Below are positions 27,444-35,663 of a stretch of DNA of 64,000 nucleotides, in pieces. Source of the stretch: Ruegeria sp. R14_0 (GTDB lineage Bacteria > Pseudomonadota > Alphaproteobacteria > Rhodobacterales > Rhodobacteraceae). The notes beneath the pieces were generated by a model. The model searched no databases and was not told the origin of the DNA. It saw nothing but the letters and a program-made list of their open reading frames with translations. The position numbers were made by a program, and so were the translations under genes. Each line of letters opens with the position of its first letter. Within the stretch, counting starts at the first letter, position 1. The stretch spans positions 434,001 to 498,000 of the forward strand of contig NZ_JAGHRC010000003.1 in NCBI RefSeq assembly GCF_017743975.1. Direction: 5' to 3'.

Positions 27444-27492
27444 GCCCCGCCGATTTCCACAACTGCTTCAACGGCACTGGAATCGGCGGGGC
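27444..27492 (+). repeat. Long inverted repeat in the hisF leader
   Basis: Perfect 12-bp arms (GCCCCGCCGATT at 27444-27455 and AATCGGCGGGGC at 27481-27492) around a 25-base loop, followed by TTTG. It sits after the stop of the membrane protein and 36 bp before hisF. It could be a weak terminator for the upstream gene or a leader structure of hisFE. Confidence 0.55.
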
Positions 27493-27528
27493 TTTGACGT
27501 TAGAGGTGCGGCAGCAAAGGACGCTGCC

Positions 27529-28290
27529 ATGTTGAAAACCCGCATTATTCCCTGTCTGGATGTCGCCGATGGCCGTGTGGTCAAAGGTGTTAATTTTGTG
27601 GGCCTGCGTGATGCGGGCGATCCGGTTGAATCGGCCAAGGCCTATGATGCCGCTGGCGCTGATGAGATCTGTTTTCTGGACATTCACGCCACTCATGAAA
27701 ACCGGGGAACCATGTTCGACGTCGTGCAGCGCACGGCCGAACAATGCTTTGTCCCGCTGACCGTGGGCGGCGGCGTGCGGACCAAGGACGATGTACGCGC
27801 ATTGTTGCTGGCTGGGGCTGACAAGGTCAGTTTCAACTCGGCCGCTGTCGCCAACCCTGATGTGATCGCAGAAGCCGCAGATCAGTTTGGCAGCCAGTGC
27901 ATCGTCTGCGCCATCGACGCAAAAACCGTCAGCCCCGGTAAGTGGGAAATCTTCACCCATGGCGGCCGTAAACCCACCGGCATTGATGCCGTTGAGTTTG
28001 CCAAGACCGTTGTGGCCAAAGGCGCGGGCGAAATTCTGCTGACGTCGATGGATCGCGATGGCACCAAATCGGGGTTTAACCTGCCCTTGACCCGCGCGAT
28101 CAGCGACGCAGTGGACGTTCCGGTGATCGCCAGTGGGGGCGTCGGCAATCTGGATCACCTTGTCGAAGGCGTAACGAAAGGCGGTGCCAGCGCTGTTCTG
28201 GCGGCCTCGATCTTCCATTTCGGCGAATTTACCATCCGCGAGGCCAAGGAATACATGGCCGCAGCTGGCATTCCAATGAGGCTGACATGA
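27529..28290 (+). CDS. hisF: Imidazole glycerol phosphate synthase, cyclase subunit
   Basis: Fifth step of histidine synthesis, acting with HisH. A 253-residue (beta/alpha)8 barrel starting [20 protein letters not shown] (catalytic Asp near residue 11). It has [13 protein letters not shown] and the catalytic [14 protein letters not shown], with phosphate loops [13 protein letters not shown] and [19 protein letters not shown] lies 9 bases before the ATG at 27529. It overlaps hisE by 4 bp. Confidence 0.97.
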   Translation: MLKTRIIPCLDVADGRVVKGVNFVGLRDAGDPVESAKAYDAAGADEICFLDIHATHENRGTMFDVVQRTAEQCFVPLTVGGGVRTKDDVRALLLAGADKVSFNSAAVANPDVIAEAADQFGSQCIVCAIDAKTVSPGKWEIFTHGGRKPTGIDAVEFAKTVVAKGAGEILLTSMDRDGTKSGFNLPLTRAISDAVDVPVIASGGVGNLDHLVEGVTKGGASAVLAASIFHFGEFTIREAKEYMAAAGIPMRLT

Positions 28291-28604
28291 GCATCCTGCA
28301 CGATCTTGCCGCCACGATTGAAGCCCGCAAAGGGGCCGAACCCGACTCGAGCTGGACGGCCAAACTGTTGGCCAAAGGCCCCGAGAAATGCGCCGAGAAG
28401 TTCGGGGAAGAAGCAATCGAGGCCATCATCGAAGCCGTAAAGGGTGATCAGGAAAAGCTGACATCCGAGGCCGCAGATGTGCTTTATCACCTGCTGGTCA
28501 TGCTGGCGGCACGGGATGTAGCGCTGGATGATGTGCTGGCCGAACTCGCTCGCCGTCAGGGTACCAGCGGTATCGCGGAAAAGGCATCGCGCCCAAAGTC
28601 CTAA
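28287..28604 (+). CDS. hisE: Phosphoribosyl-ATP diphosphatase
   Basis: Second step of histidine synthesis: hydrolyses phosphoribosyl-ATP to phosphoribosyl-AMP. The 105-residue all-helical protein has the motifs [31 protein letters not shown] and [14 protein letters not shown], the Glu/Asp metal sites of the HisE fold. It is a separate gene (not fused with hisI), starting in the hisF stop (ATGA). Confidence 0.95.
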   Translation: MSILHDLAATIEARKGAEPDSSWTAKLLAKGPEKCAEKFGEEAIEAIIEAVKGDQEKLTSEAADVLYHLLVMLAARDVALDDVLAELARRQGTSGIAEKASRPKS

Positions 28605-28677
28605 GCTTGGCTTCCGCCCTGCCCGTCTGCCCTGTATAGTACTGTGTCAGGGTATTGACCGACCGAGGGACACGGGA

Positions 28678-29253
28678 ATGACCAGAACTCTGGCCGTTAT
28701 TCTGGCTTTGCTTTCGCTTGCAACGCTTGCTGCCTGTTCTGCGCCACCGCCCCAGACCGGAGACGAGGTTCAACGGCTGGCAACTCAAATCCGCAGCCTT
28801 GGCCCCGACATCGACCCGAAAGAGGCCGACCGCGCCGCCCGCATAGCCTATTCCTACACTGCCCAACTGGTGCAGGAGTATGAAATCACCGACCCGCCCC
28901 TGATTCACAATGCCAAGGTCAACAAAGGCCTGCGTCCACGTGGATTGTGCTGGCATTGGGCCGAAGACATCGAACGCAGGCTAAAGCAGGAAAACTTCCA
29001 AACGCTGGAACTGCACCGCGCTATCGCCAACGCGGACAACTCGTTTCGCATTGACCACAGCACCGCCATTGTCAGCCGCAAAGGGGATACGATGTATCAG
29101 GGGGTTATTCTGGACCCATGGCGCTATGGCGGAGTGCTCTACTGGTCGCCCTTGGTGGACGACACGCGATACGAATGGGTGCCGCGCGACGTTGTGCTGG
29201 AAAAACGCCGGCTGGAACAGGTCGCCCGGATGAACCTCCAGCCTGGCACTTAA
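28678..29253 (+). CDS. Lipoprotein of unknown function
   Basis: A 191-residue protein with the signal MTRTLAVILALLSLATLAAC, lipobox LAAC with Cys20. The mature part contains RGLCWHWAEDIERRLKQENF followed by a conserved-looking histidine (RIDHSTAIVSRKG) and an aspartate (ILDPWRYGG). This Cys-His-Asp order recalls a papain/transglutaminase-like arrangement, but that is inference only. ATG 28678 is preceded by GAGGGA. It follows hisE by 73 bp and ends 5 bp from the convergent CoA-binding gene. Confidence 0.72.
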   Translation: MTRTLAVILALLSLATLAACSAPPPQTGDEVQRLATQIRSLGPDIDPKEADRAARIAYSYTAQLVQEYEITDPPLIHNAKVNKGLRPRGLCWHWAEDIERRLKQENFQTLELHRAIANADNSFRIDHSTAIVSRKGDTMYQGVILDPWRYGGVLYWSPLVDDTRYEWVPRDVVLEKRRLEQVARMNLQPGT

Positions 29254-29258
29254 GTCCA

Positions 29259-29729
29259 TCACAGCTTGGACGAAATCACCCCGGTTGCGAAACCGCCCAT
29301 GCGCAGCTCACCAAATAACCGCTGATACTCGATTTTCGGGCAACGATTCATCACGACATCCACGCCGCGCGCTTGTGCTTTGGCGGCAGCTTCCGGATGC
29401 TCAACGCCGATCTGCATCCAGATTGTGCGAAGATCGGGAAAGGCCGACAATGCCTCGTCAACGATCGGCGGAACGGCCTCGGACCGGCGGAAAATATCCA
29501 CCATGTCCACGGGTTCAGAAATCTCGGCCAAGGACGCCCGCACGGTTTGACCAAACAGCGCTTTCCCCGCATGGCCAGGGTTCACGGGGATGACCGTATA
29601 CCCCTTCAAGGAAAGGTATCGCGCAACGTAGTAACTGGGCCGTACGGGATTCATCGACACGCCAACCACAGCAACAACCTTTGTGCGCTGCAGGATATCT
29701 TTCAGCAAAGAGTCTGTGTAATCCGTCAT
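29259..29729 (-). CDS. CoA-binding domain protein (YccU-like)
   Basis: A 156-residue Rossmann-type protein with VVAVVGVSMNPVRPSYYVAR near the start and YTVIPVNPGHAGKALFG following. Further motifs are VDMVDIFRRSEAVPPIVDEA and VVMNRCPKIEYQRL near the end. This is the single-domain CoA_binding family related to the N-terminal part of succinyl-CoA synthetase alpha. The physiological role is unknown. Confidence 0.9.
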   Translation of the reverse strand: MTDYTDSLLKDILQRTKVVAVVGVSMNPVRPSYYVARYLSLKGYTVIPVNPGHAGKALFGQTVRASLAEISEPVDMVDIFRRSEAVPPIVDEALSAFPDLRTIWMQIGVEHPEAAAKAQARGVDVVMNRCPKIEYQRLFGELRMGGFATGVISSKL

Positions 29730-29759
29730 GCGGCCACCCTAGACGCGGTCAAGCCAAGA

Positions 29760-29788
29760 AAAAAGCGCCCAGGTCGAACCTGAGCGCC
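29760..29788 (-). terminator. Intrinsic terminator, minus strand
   Basis: A 10-bp stem (GCGCTCAGGT with ACCTGGGCGC, one G-U pair, loop TCG) followed by TTTTTTC on the minus strand. It is 140 bp downstream of the YHS gene stop and may end that transcript or a separate small RNA. Confidence 0.82.
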
Positions 29789-29852
29789 AGTTGTTGGAAC
29801 GAGGGACAGTGAAATGACCCGCGGCAGTTCCGTTCCGCGGTCACTGTGACAT
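29760..29852 (-). ncRNA. Candidate two-hairpin small RNA or structured 3' UTR
   Basis: On the minus strand a perfect 9-bp hairpin (TGACCGCGG with CCGCGGTCA, 29816-29843) is followed by an unpaired stretch and then the terminator hairpin at 29760-29788. The upstream stop of the YHS gene is 75 bp further away. No clear promoter could be assigned, so it may equally be a stable 3' UTR fragment. The 5' border is a guess. Confidence 0.4.
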
Positions 29853-29927
29853 TTAGGCATAAGTTCTGAGAAAAAAAGGGGTGCGTCGCTTTTTTGTGAT
29901 GACAGGGTGAAAAAAACGATAGCCCGC

Positions 29928-30380
29928 CTAATCGTGATACAGAATGACCGGCCAGTTTTCTTCGGCCATCTCTATGAATTCGGCTCGGTCGCCGCGCCAA
30001 ACCTTTTCAACCTCGGGCGAATGGGTCAGGTACAACCGCCCATCCACCATATCCCACAGCATGGGATCGGTGCTTTTCAGTAAACCTTGAGCCATTGCAT
30101 AGGCGCAGTACCCGCCGAATTGAGGCGCGTATGCACGCGGATTGCTTTCAAACAGATCGCGATTCTCGGCCGAGGCGAAATGCCATTCCGCCCCTTTCCA
30201 GATCACCGCATATTCCGGCATACCCCTAACGGGGGCATTGCCCTGGAAATAAGACACAGGATCGAAACCCGCCATGACCGCGCCGTCTGATTCAAAATAG
30301 ACGGGCATGTCCTGGGCGTGAGCAGCAGAGACGAGGGTAAGCGCAGCTATCGCGCCAAATAGTGTTTGTCTGATCGGCAT
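29928..30380 (-). CDS. Periplasmic YHS-domain protein
   Basis: A 150-residue exported protein with signal peptide MPIRQTLFGAIAALTLVSAAHA. The YHS core is GFDPVSYFQGNAPVRG, followed by EWHFASAENRDLFESNPRAY and PQFGGYCAYAMAQG. YHS domains often accompany copper or other metal handling, but there is no metal-transport gene nearby. The gene stands alone, with weak SD signals. Confidence 0.86.
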   Translation of the reverse strand: MPIRQTLFGAIAALTLVSAAHAQDMPVYFESDGAVMAGFDPVSYFQGNAPVRGMPEYAVIWKGAEWHFASAENRDLFESNPRAYAPQFGGYCAYAMAQGLLKSTDPMLWDMVDGRLYLTHSPEVEKVWRGDRAEFIEMAEENWPVILYHD

Positions 30381-30485
30381 TGTGAGTTCACGGTTACAAA
30401 GTCAGGGTATCAAAATGCAATCAATTTGCGCTCAGAACACCCCAATTAACGCGCTTGTGAACACCTGTGTCAGGCTGCGCGAGCG

Positions 30486-30800
30486 TTAATCAAAAATATC
30501 CTCGACCACATCCCAGGCCTCGTCCATGACACGCGCAAAAATGCTCTTTTTCTTCTTTTTCTTTTTGTTCTTGTAGGGTGGTGCCGACGAATAGCTGTCT
30601 CGCTTCGGTTTGCTGTCACTCAGCTTGCGCTTGGGTACCATCTTGAGGTCATGCAGAGGAGCGCCACAGCTGGAACAACTCAGCTCGTGGCGTTGTTTTC
30701 CTTTCAGAACCAGCGCAGCACGGGTTCCGCAATAACAGCAGGTGACGATTTTGGATGGGCTTGGAATGGGACTCTCCTGTCTATCGGTGCTTTGACGCAT
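30486..30800 (-). CDS. Zinc-ribbon protein with poly-lysine tail
   Basis: About 104 residues. A C-x2-C...C-x2-C zinc ribbon (CCYCGTRAAL, then SCSSCGAPL) is followed by a basic linker, a run of seven lysines and an acidic C-terminus (VMDEAWDVVEDIFD). Start choice is uncertain. ATG 30800 overlaps the rlmB stop by 20 bp. A perfect AGGAG lies 6 bases before an in-frame ATT codon further in, and the conserved part begins soon after, at KIVTCCYCG. Probably co-transcribed with rlmB. Function unknown; nucleic-acid binding is plausible from composition. Confidence 0.7.
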   Translation of the reverse strand: MRQSTDRQESPIPSPSKIVTCCYCGTRAALVLKGKQRHELSCSSCGAPLHDLKMVPKRKLSDSKPKRDSYSSAPPYKNKKKKKKKSIFARVMDEAWDVVEDIFD

Positions 30801-31554
30801 ATAGGGCAATTGCCGCGGCATTTGAGACGTTGAGCGAGCCAAACCCTCCGTCTGCGTCGATTTTCACCAATTGATCAACGGTTTCTTTGGTCTTTTGCCG
30901 CAACCCCGGCCCTTCTGCCCCAAGAACCAGAGCGACTGGCCGATCCAGTTTGCCACCCAATGCGGTTTCGATCGTGTCTTCGGCCTCGCCATCCAGCCCC
31001 AGCACGAGGAACCCCATACCTTGGAGCTCGACAATCGCGTCAGCCAAATTGCGCACCCGCAGATACGGCTGGCGTTCCAACGCGCCACTGGCCGTTTTTG
31101 CCAGCGCACCTGTTTCCGGAGCGGAATGGTGCCGCGTGCCGATAACCGCGCTCGCACCCAACACTTCAGCCGAGCGAAGAATCGCACCGACATTGTGTGG
31201 ATCCGTGACACGGTCCAACAGGATGATTCTGGGATGCTCGCGCCCAATGCAGTTTTCGGCCAGCCCACCCCAGTCCAGCGGCTTGACCTCAAGCGCGGCA
31301 CCCTGATGTACAGAACCTGGATCAATCGGCGCGGTGAACTTACGCGGGTCGACCATTTCGGCCTCGACCCCAGCAAATTCAATGGCTTCCGCCAACTTGT
31401 CCCGCGCATTGCGCGTTACGATCAGGCGCAGTTTATGCCGGTTCGGATTCATCAATGCATCCCGAACAGCGTGCAGACCAAACAGCCACACGGTTTCAGA
31501 CGCTGCAGCTTTGCGCGCCTGTTCCTTTTCGACGACCCACTTGGGTTTCTTCAT
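30781..31554 (-). CDS. rlmB: 23S rRNA (guanosine-2'-O-)-methyltransferase RlmB-type (TrmH/SpoU family)
   Basis: SPOUT-fold RNA 2'-O-methyltransferase of 257 residues. An N-terminal substrate-binding region (LFGLHAVRDALMNPNRHKL) is followed by the three SpoU motifs: DRVTDPHNVGAILRSAE, ALVLGAEGPGLRQKT and GSLNVSNAAAIALY. The best match is RlmB (23S G2251), although the exact target cannot be proven from sequence. It is divergent from tRNA-Tyr. Confidence 0.92.
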   Translation of the reverse strand: MKKPKWVVEKEQARKAAASETVWLFGLHAVRDALMNPNRHKLRLIVTRNARDKLAEAIEFAGVEAEMVDPRKFTAPIDPGSVHQGAALEVKPLDWGGLAENCIGREHPRIILLDRVTDPHNVGAILRSAEVLGASAVIGTRHHSAPETGALAKTASGALERQPYLRVRNLADAIVELQGMGFLVLGLDGEAEDTIETALGGKLDRPVALVLGAEGPGLRQKTKETVDQLVKIDADGGFGSLNVSNAAAIALYASKHR

Positions 31555-31610
31555 TTCTTGGGCCTCCGGGCCGGGAATTCGGTTTCCTGCGCCAAAGCGG
31601 AATTTTCCTG

Positions 31611-31639
31611 TTGACGCTCCTTTAAGGCGCTAGTAATCA
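31611..31639 (+). promoter_or_regulatory. Promoter of tRNA-Tyr
   Basis: TTGACG (31611-31616), 17-bp spacer, TAATCA (31634-31639); start expected near 31646, about 25 bp before the mature tRNA. Confidence 0.7.
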
Positions 31640-31670
31640 CGCCTCCACGTCAGGTGCAACGCCTGACAGT

Positions 31671-31754
31671 GGGCGACAGGCCGCAAGGTGTGGCAGGGGA
31701 CTGTAACTCCCTCGCGGAGACGCACGCCTGGTTCGATTCCAGGGTCGCCCACCA
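31671..31754 (+). tRNA. tRNA-Tyr (anticodon GTA)
   Basis: An 84-base class II tRNA with acceptor arms GGGCGAC/GTCGCCC, anticodon loop CTGTAAC (anticodon GTA), a long variable arm, T-arm GGTTCGATTCC, discriminator A and an encoded CCA. Confidence 0.97.
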
Positions 31755-31783
31755 TTCTTCCAAGCAATTGAAAGCAATGGTGT

Positions 31784-31808
31784 TGTGCAGCGGTGCTGCG
31801 CAGTTTTT
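31784..31808 (+). terminator. Intrinsic terminator of tRNA-Tyr
   Basis: An 8-bp stem (TGTGCAGC with GCTGCGCA, one G-U pair, loop GGT) then G and TTTTT, 30 bp after the tRNA. Confidence 0.75.
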
Positions 31809-31842
31809 GCCGCGATAAGTTGTGGTGCAACTCAATCGCCTT

Positions 31843-32964
31843 TTAATTCGGCAAGCATTCCCACTCATGAACGATCTTACCCGCTTTGATCGCCATTATC
31901 CGTCCGAACTGGTTCAACACGGCCTCGCTCTGAGTCGGACGCAGCAATGCGATATCGCCGGGCGTAACCGAAGCCGCGTTGGGACCTGTCCAGACCTCTT
32001 GATTGCTGGATCGGCCGAAAATCCCGGAATAACCAAAGCCTTCGGGAAAGACGGGCTTTGCCAGGAAATGTCCACCGAACACCGCGATATCCGTTTTCCG
32101 CCGCGGTAGAAAATCCAATCCTGGCAGTGCGTTACCCGGCAGCGCCTTGAGGACAGGCGTTGCAATGAATGCCGCCGGTTCAAAGGCCCGAGTTGTATCG
32201 TGGTCAAAATCGCTGGGCTTGACCAGAACTGACCCAAAGGCGACTTCGGTCGCCAGGCTGCTGGCAACATAGCTTTGAAATGTCAGGCTGCCGCCCGTGT
32301 TCAGACACAGGCCACGCCCATCATCCGGCAGGGCCGAAACACCGGCGCGAAACGCAGCAGCGCTAGCCTTTTCGGCGCGTTTGCGCAGCACGCCCGGAAG
32401 TTTGGCCAAATGCGCCTCGTACCCCATCACCCCAGCAAGCTGCCCGTAGGGATGGGTCGTGATTTGTTGCGCCAACTCCGCGACCTGCCCCGGGCGTATT
32501 CCACCACGATGCAAACCAATATCCAGCTCAAGCGACAGGCGCAGAGGGGTTTTACGGTCCGTAGCAAGGGTCAGGTATTCCCCAAGTCGGGCGGGTGTAT
32601 CGATCAACCATTGAACGCGCCGCGCCGCGTCGGGGTTGCCCGACAACAGCCGCGCGGCCGACGTCACCGGCAAAGGTTTCCCCAGCAGATGGTCCGTGTC
32701 CGGCTCGGCCATCAACAGCGCCTGGAGCATTGGTTCAGAGAAGGTCATCAGCCCCGAGGTCGGAATGCGCGTGCGAATGAAATCCAGCAAGGGCAGGCAT
32801 GGCAGGGATTTGGCGACCAATCGGCGCGCCAGACCAGCGTCGGCAGCGCTGTTTGCGACAGAGCAATTGCCATCCAACCGATCCAGATCAACGACTACGA
32901 CGGGCTTATCCACGCCATAAGCGCGCAGGGTCTCCGACAGCGTTTTCAGATAAACGTCGGTCAT
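31843..32964 (-). CDS. PLP-dependent alanine-racemase-fold enzyme (DSD1 / D-threonine aldolase type)
   Basis: A 373-residue protein. An N-terminal PLP barrel has the Schiff-base lysine in RLVAKSLPC near residue 52 and a characteristic LELDIGLHRGGI. A C-terminal D-serine dehydratase-like domain shows VFGGHFLAKP, a metal-type His region. Family members act on D-amino acids (D-threonine aldolase, D-serine dehydratase), so the substrate is likely a D-3-hydroxy amino acid, by inference. It overlaps the upstream flavin oxidase gene by 4 bp (ATGA), so the two should work together. Confidence 0.85.
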   Translation of the reverse strand: MTDVYLKTLSETLRAYGVDKPVVVVDLDRLDGNCSVANSAADAGLARRLVAKSLPCLPLLDFIRTRIPTSGLMTFSEPMLQALLMAEPDTDHLLGKPLPVTSAARLLSGNPDAARRVQWLIDTPARLGEYLTLATDRKTPLRLSLELDIGLHRGGIRPGQVAELAQQITTHPYGQLAGVMGYEAHLAKLPGVLRKRAEKASAAAFRAGVSALPDDGRGLCLNTGGSLTFQSYVASSLATEVAFGSVLVKPSDFDHDTTRAFEPAAFIATPVLKALPGNALPGLDFLPRRKTDIAVFGGHFLAKPVFPEGFGYSGIFGRSSNQEVWTGPNAASVTPGDIALLRPTQSEAVLNQFGRIMAIKAGKIVHEWECLPN

Positions 32965-34208
32965 GGGCGAAACAGCCGGGCGAGTGCTGGCGTCAGAAAC
33001 TTTCCATTCGGATCAAGCTGTTCCCGAAGGGCGCAGAACCGATCAAAATCCGGATACATGGCCGAAAGATTCTTATATGTCAGGCTATGCATCTTGCCCC
33101 AATGGGGCCGCCCCCCTGCTTCGACGAACAGGGGTTCGATCGCATCGAAGTAACGCTGGTGATCCTCGCTTGCGTCGGTGTGAATAGCGATCGAGATACG
33201 CCTTCCTCCCTGAAACGGGGACAGACAGGCGGTGTCGCCCGCCGTCTGACGCACCTCGATCGGGAAATAGATGTCCTTGTGGTCGCGATGAAGGCGCGCG
33301 AGCACCTCTTGCAGAACGTCCCCAGCGACATCGGGTGGCAGATGATACTCCATTTCTTTGAACGGAATTCGCCGGTCGCTGCACAAAACCCGCCAGCTTT
33401 CGCCGACGTAATCCTCGTCCGACTGCGCCATGGTCAGCAATTTGAGCAAGGCAGCGCGCAGGCCCTCGCTGATCTTTCCTGCGCTGCGGGCGAGCTTCAG
33501 AACCTTCACGGCGATCATATCCAAATCGCGCGGCGCCTTGGTTTCCGCGGAATCGGTCAGCGCATGGCGGATCTCGACTGTTTTTCCGGTGAATGGGATG
33601 TAGAAGAACTCAAAATTCCGGTTCTCGGCCCATTTCTGGTGCATCGTCGCGAGGCTATCCTGAACCGAGTTCAGGTTCACTTGCCGGCGCAAATTGTACT
33701 TCGGAACGACAGAAATCTGAGCCTCGGTCAGCACGCCCAACATTCCCAAAGTGACCTGCGCCCTTTCCACAGGGATGTCGTCGGTGGTCAGAATATCCCC
33801 GTTCGCCGCAACCATCCGCGCAGCGGTGATCTCTGCGGCAAGGCAGGGCAGTTCCCGCCCGGTGCCGTGCGTCGCGGTCGAGACCGCACCAGCCAGCGAT
33901 TGCGCGTTGATGTCGCCAAGGTTGCGAAAAGCCAGCCCCTTATCCCCCAGCGCGGGGGACAGGTCGCGCAACCGCGCGTTGGCATTGACCCAAACGCGGC
34001 CGTCTTCAACTTCACCCAAAGTCGGCAGGTTCAGCGCCGAGAGATCCAGTATCCGATCGCCACCGGCCACAATCGGGGTAAACGAGTGCCCTGCCCCCAA
34101 CACCCGCAGGCTTTGGGGTTGCGCAATCGCTTGCTGTAGCTCGGCAATTGACGTTGGCCGCGCAATTGGTGTGTCAGCGCGCTGGTTTCCGGCCCAGTTG
34201 GTCCACAT
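32961..34208 (-). CDS. FAD-binding aldonolactone-oxidase-like protein
   Basis: A 415-residue VAO-fold flavoprotein. The PCMH FAD domain has RVLGAGHSFTP, whose His is the site of covalent FAD attachment in the L-gulonolactone/D-arabinono-lactone oxidase group, and GAVSTATHGTG. A C-terminal ALO domain carries the signature HWGK (in GRPHWGKMHSL). Substrates in this family are sugar lactones or polyols; the real one here is unknown. GGAG precedes the ATG. It is the first gene of a two-gene operon with the PLP enzyme. Confidence 0.87.
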   Translation of the reverse strand: MWTNWAGNQRADTPIARPTSIAELQQAIAQPQSLRVLGAGHSFTPIVAGGDRILDLSALNLPTLGEVEDGRVWVNANARLRDLSPALGDKGLAFRNLGDINAQSLAGAVSTATHGTGRELPCLAAEITAARMVAANGDILTTDDIPVERAQVTLGMLGVLTEAQISVVPKYNLRRQVNLNSVQDSLATMHQKWAENRNFEFFYIPFTGKTVEIRHALTDSAETKAPRDLDMIAVKVLKLARSAGKISEGLRAALLKLLTMAQSDEDYVGESWRVLCSDRRIPFKEMEYHLPPDVAGDVLQEVLARLHRDHKDIYFPIEVRQTAGDTACLSPFQGGRRISIAIHTDASEDHQRYFDAIEPLFVEAGGRPHWGKMHSLTYKNLSAMYPDFDRFCALREQLDPNGKFLTPALARLFRP

Positions 34209-34294
34209 ACTGTCTCTCCTCCGGATCAGAGGATTGCAGCACTGACAGAACGAAACAAGTCAGGATAACAGAAGCTTACCCTACGGGAGCTTTA

Positions 34295-34816
34295 TCAGGC
34301 TGCGGCCACGCGCTGCGCGGTGACGCGGTCGAACCAGTCTGTGATGCTTTCGACACTCGGCTCGATCTGTTCGGCAGCACCACCGGTAAACGCGTCGAAC
34401 TTTTCCCGGTTCAGGCCGTTCACGCCAACCAGCACGGGAATATCCTGCGCCAGCGCCTCGGCGATCACAGGGCGGAAACCACGCCCGTCGGCTTCATGCT
34501 TGCCGAATTTGTTGATGATCAGCAACTGCGGTGCATCGGCCAGAGATGAGGTCACATACCCCACCGCCTGCTCCAGCGCCGCGGGGTCCAGGCGACAACC
34601 GCGCGATTGCTCGCCAAGGGATTGCGAGATCCGAATGGTCTCACCCTCGGGCAGAACGCGGACATCCATGTCACATTTGCTGCTGTCGGCACATTCGGTG
34701 TTGGTTTGCACCACGCCCGCCAGGCTTGCGCCTTTGGACAACAGGTGTTCCGCAACCGCGCTGAGAAGACGATCCGTCGCCCCGCGGTCGGTGGTGGTGA
34801 CATAGGCCAGATGCAT
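34295..34816 (-). CDS. DUF2478 protein (NTPase-like)
   Basis: A 173-residue protein starting MHLAYVTTTDRGATDRLLSA. It has a CDMDVRVLPEGETIRISQSL segment and a later LLIINKFGKHEADGRGFRP segment, matching DUF2478. DUF2478 genes often sit beside molybdate-transport genes, but none is seen here. ATG 34816 has AAGGGG upstream. It is followed upstream on the same strand by the NnrU gene, 72 bp away. Confidence 0.82.
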   Translation of the reverse strand: MHLAYVTTTDRGATDRLLSAVAEHLLSKGASLAGVVQTNTECADSSKCDMDVRVLPEGETIRISQSLGEQSRGCRLDPAALEQAVGYVTSSLADAPQLLIINKFGKHEADGRGFRPVIAEALAQDIPVLVGVNGLNREKFDAFTGGAAEQIEPSVESITDWFDRVTAQRVAAA

Positions 34817-34888
34817 CGAAGGACCCCTTGGTACAAATGTGTGACATTCCAGATAGCACGCAAGTCCCTGCACGACCACTCCTTTGCC

Positions 34889-35554
34889 TTACGGCGCCGG
34901 AGAAAGCCCAATCACAGGTGCGTGCAGGTGAAACAGAACCACGAAGATGGCAAGTGCGACCAGCCATACCCAAAGGCGCGGCCAGGGTTGTGGCGCGCGC
35001 AGAGACAGGCGGGCGGTATTTCGGGACAGTCGCGTCCATTCGGCCCCCATCTCGCGTTGCTTGCGGCGGTCGATCAACGCCATCCCAACCACTGCGAACG
35101 CTGCAAAAAGGCCAAACAGGATCACATGGGACAAGCTTCCATTTGCCAGCAGATGCGCCCCGGCCCACAGCATCAAAGCGGCAAGAATCGGGTGGCGCGT
35201 TGTTCGCAGAATACCCGGATTCTCAGGATCAAAGGGACGGTTCCCCATTCCGCCAAACGAAAACGGGTTTTGAACTGACAGACCCGCCACCGCCAACCAG
35301 CACACCACCGGCATCGCCAGCAACGGAGCCCAACGAAAGATGGCCAGTGGCGGGATAACCTCAACATAAGGCGCGCGGGCCGCAGCAACGATGAGCCATG
35401 CCAGAACAAGCAACGACAGCGCGGAATAGGCAGCGAAATAGCCCTTTCGGCCGAGCGTATTGATCAATCGACCTCGCACACCCGGACGCACCGGTATAGC
35501 GTGGCTGAGCAGAAAAGTGATCAAGGCTGCCAGAAAAAAGGCCCAACCGGTCAT
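34889..35554 (-). CDS. NnrU family membrane protein
   Basis: A 221-residue protein with about six membrane segments, starting MTGWAFFLAALITFLLSHAI. It carries the NnrU-type segments GRKGYFAAYSALSLLVLAWL and ENPGILRTTRHPILAALMLW (an isoprenylcysteine methyltransferase-like turn). NnrU was named from nitric-oxide-reductase gene clusters, but no denitrification gene lies in this window. ATG 35554 has GGAG 7 bases upstream. Confidence 0.88.
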   Translation of the reverse strand: MTGWAFFLAALITFLLSHAIPVRPGVRGRLINTLGRKGYFAAYSALSLLVLAWLIVAAARAPYVEVIPPLAIFRWAPLLAMPVVCWLAVAGLSVQNPFSFGGMGNRPFDPENPGILRTTRHPILAALMLWAGAHLLANGSLSHVILFGLFAAFAVVGMALIDRRKQREMGAEWTRLSRNTARLSLRAPQPWPRLWVWLVALAIFVVLFHLHAPVIGLSPAP

Positions 35555-35663
35555 TGTTTTCTCCGAACATGTCACAAAAGGCCTACACGCCCAAAACCAA
35601 GCGGTCCTTGTCCGAAATCAAGTGTGGGCAAGAAGGGGCGAACGCGCCGCCCCTGCCCCAGGT

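Noticed and set aside
29749..30000. 83-codon minus-strand frame in the gap after the YHS gene
   Set aside because: It overlaps the terminator hairpin and the end of the YHS gene and has no SD or coding character.
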